Shown here piece by piece: positions 63,048-64,000 of a stretch of DNA of 64,000 nucleotides. The position numbers were made by a program, and so were the translations under genes. Location of the stretch: contig NZ_FNOK01000007.1 of the NCBI RefSeq assembly GCF_900106995.1, forward strand, positions 62,001-126,000, read 5' to 3'. This DNA comes from Saccharopolyspora shandongensis. GTDB taxonomy: Bacteria; Actinomycetota; Actinomycetes; Mycobacteriales; Pseudonocardiaceae. A model generated the notes under the pieces. The model was not told the DNA's origin, did no database searches, and saw only the letters and a program-made list of their open reading frames with translations. Each line of letters opens with the position of its first letter. Positions within the stretch are counted from its first letter, which is position 1.

Positions 63048-63326
63048 ATGGCCAAGTTCGTGGTCGAGCTGGTGTACGGCGAGGACGAGGAGCGACGCCT
63101 CGAAGTGCGGCCCGCGCACCGGGAGTACTGCCGCGGACTCGCCGAGCGCGGCGTGCTGCTGGCCGGCGGCCCGTACGCCGACAACCTCGGCGCCCAGTTG
63201 ATCTACGAGGTCGCCGACGCCGACGAGCTCGGCGGGGTGCTCGCCGCGGACCCCTACACGGAGGCCGGCGTGATCGCCAAGACCACCGTCCGCGAGTGGA
63301 ACCTGCTCACCGGCGCCTGGGCCTAG
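63048..63326 (+). CDS. YciI-family protein
   Basis: 92 residues: KFVVELVYGEDEERRLEVRP, AHREYCRGLAERGVLLAGGP with the conserved RP-x-H-x-x-Y and GG-P, and ADPYTEAGVIAKTTVREWNL with the DP-(F/Y) motif. YciI folds resemble muconolactone isomerase; cellular substrates are mostly unknown. ATG 63048 has GGAGG about 9 nt upstream. The following 248 bp to fba hold a possible CTGACA/TAGGAT promoter (63495-63521) and nothing else evident. Confidence 0.85.
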   Translation: MAKFVVELVYGEDEERRLEVRPAHREYCRGLAERGVLLAGGPYADNLGAQLIYEVADADELGGVLAADPYTEAGVIAKTTVREWNLLTGAWA

Positions 63327-63574
63327 CAGCCGCGCCACCAAGATCAAATCGGCGGGCTCCCTGGCCGCCGAACCTGCAGCGTGTGAGGATGTCCACAGGA
63401 TTCGTCCCGTTCTGAATCCTGTCACCGGCTTTCCAAAAGAGCCCCGGCTGGGGCACTGTGACGCGAAAGTGTGGCACCGGGCCGAACGGGCCCGCTGACA
63501 ACGGGCATGAGCTCGTAGGATGCTGCGCGACTTCCCGTCACCAAGACCAAACTCCACCCCGAGGAGGACGACCG

Positions 63575-64000
63575 ATGCCCATCGCGACCCCCGAGGTCTA
63601 CGCGGAGATGCTGGACCGGGCGAAGGCGGGCGAATTCGCCTACCCGGCCATCAACGTGACCTCGTCGGAGACGCTCAACGCGGCGCTGCGCGGGTTCGCC
63701 GAGGCCGAGAGTGACGGCATCATCCAGTTCTCGACCGGTGGCGCCGAGTTCGCCTCCGGCACCAAGGTCAAGGACATGGTCACCGGCGCGACCGCGCTGG
63801 CCGAGTTCGCGCACGTGGTGGCCGCGAAGTACCCGGTGAACATCGCGCTGCACACCGACCACTGCCCGAAGGACAAGCTGGACGGCTTCGTCCGGCCGCT
63901 GATCCAGATCAGCCAGGAGCGGGTCGACCGCGGCGAGAACCCGCTGTTCCAGTCGCACATGTGGGACGGCTCGGCCATCGACCTGGACGAGAACCTGGAG
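63575..64000 (+). CDS. fba: Class II fructose-bisphosphate aldolase (5' part, runs off the window)
   Basis: 142 residues are visible of about 345 expected. PIATPEVYAEMLDRAKAGEF, AYPAINVTSSETLNAALRGF and AESDGIIQFSTGGAEFASGT are the actinobacterial class II N-terminus, and VNIALHTDHCPKDKLDGFVR holds the zinc His and catalytic Asp (HTDHC). It cleaves fructose-1,6-bisphosphate in glycolysis and works in reverse in gluconeogenesis. ATG 63575 has GAGGAGG 8 nt upstream. Confidence 0.96.
   Translation, partial: MPIATPEVYAEMLDRAKAGEFAYPAINVTSSETLNAALRGFAEAESDGIIQFSTGGAEFASGTKVKDMVTGATALAEFAHVVAAKYPVNIALHTDHCPKDKLDGFVRPLIQISQERVDRGENPLFQSHMWDGSAIDLDENLE

Overview
The window is very GC-rich DNA (G or C in most third codon positions, frequent GTG/TTG starts, many 4-bp stop/start overlaps) from an actinomycete. 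Gene content and order point to the Pseudonocardiales, most likely Saccharopolyspora or a close relative; that placement is inference. The core order dcd - Fe-S/Etf oxidoreductase - dnaK-grpE-dnaJ-hspR - flavohemoglobin - clpB - pyrE - SpoU methyltransferase - dedA - fba uses the same genes that sit between about Rv0321 and Rv0385 in Mycobacterium tuberculosis, so this is a conserved chromosomal block with accessory genes inserted. I saw no transposase, integrase, phage gene, CRISPR array or rRNA.

Layout. 1-15.5 kb is an accessory stretch: a deletion scar joining two broken genes, a mycothiol-dependent isomerase-like protein, a type B carboxylesterase with a TetR regulator, two SAM methyltransferases, a secreted beta-lactamase-fold hydrolase, an LCP-family ligase, an ECF41-type sigma factor with its AhpD-like partner, a subtilisin-inhibitor-like protein, and a second ECF sigma factor followed by a peroxiredoxin. 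15.8-21.9 kb holds tRNA-Gly, dcd, a sugar transporter, an epoxide-hydrolase-like protein and a TetR regulator with a 46-residue partner. 21.9-24.8 kb (minus strand) is a tightly packed five-gene cassette that looks like a type VII-secreted EndoU RNase toxin with a candidate immunity gene. 25-32 kb has an EtfD-like Fe-S protein, a small multidrug transporter with its TetR regulator, a macrodomain protein, a lipoprotein and an adhesin-like repeat protein.

32.1-48.6 kb is the heat-shock core. The dnaK operon and clpB each carry HspR boxes (HAIR), and hspR closes the dnaK operon, which gives a feedback loop. Between them lie a flavohemoglobin facing an FMN-type oxidase, and a MarR-controlled operon whose transporter and following YceI protein both carry beta-sandwich (carboxypeptidase-regulatory-like) domains. 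48.8-55.1 kb has an MFS pump/TetR pair with twin operators and a YtrA-type regulator with an ABC exporter operon and a secreted S1 protease. 55.2-64 kb ends with pyrE, a SpoU methyltransferase, dedA, a ROK kinase/nagA operon preceded by a DasR-like site, a sigma factor and the start of fba.

Two families of non-coding repeats stand out. One is a doubled near-perfect palindrome (core CGGTTTCGCGCGAAACCG, three pairs between 5.5 and 7.7 kb). The other is a roughly 270-bp element with terminal inverted repeats, found at gene 3' ends in both orientations, whose internal hairpin shows compensatory base changes between copies.
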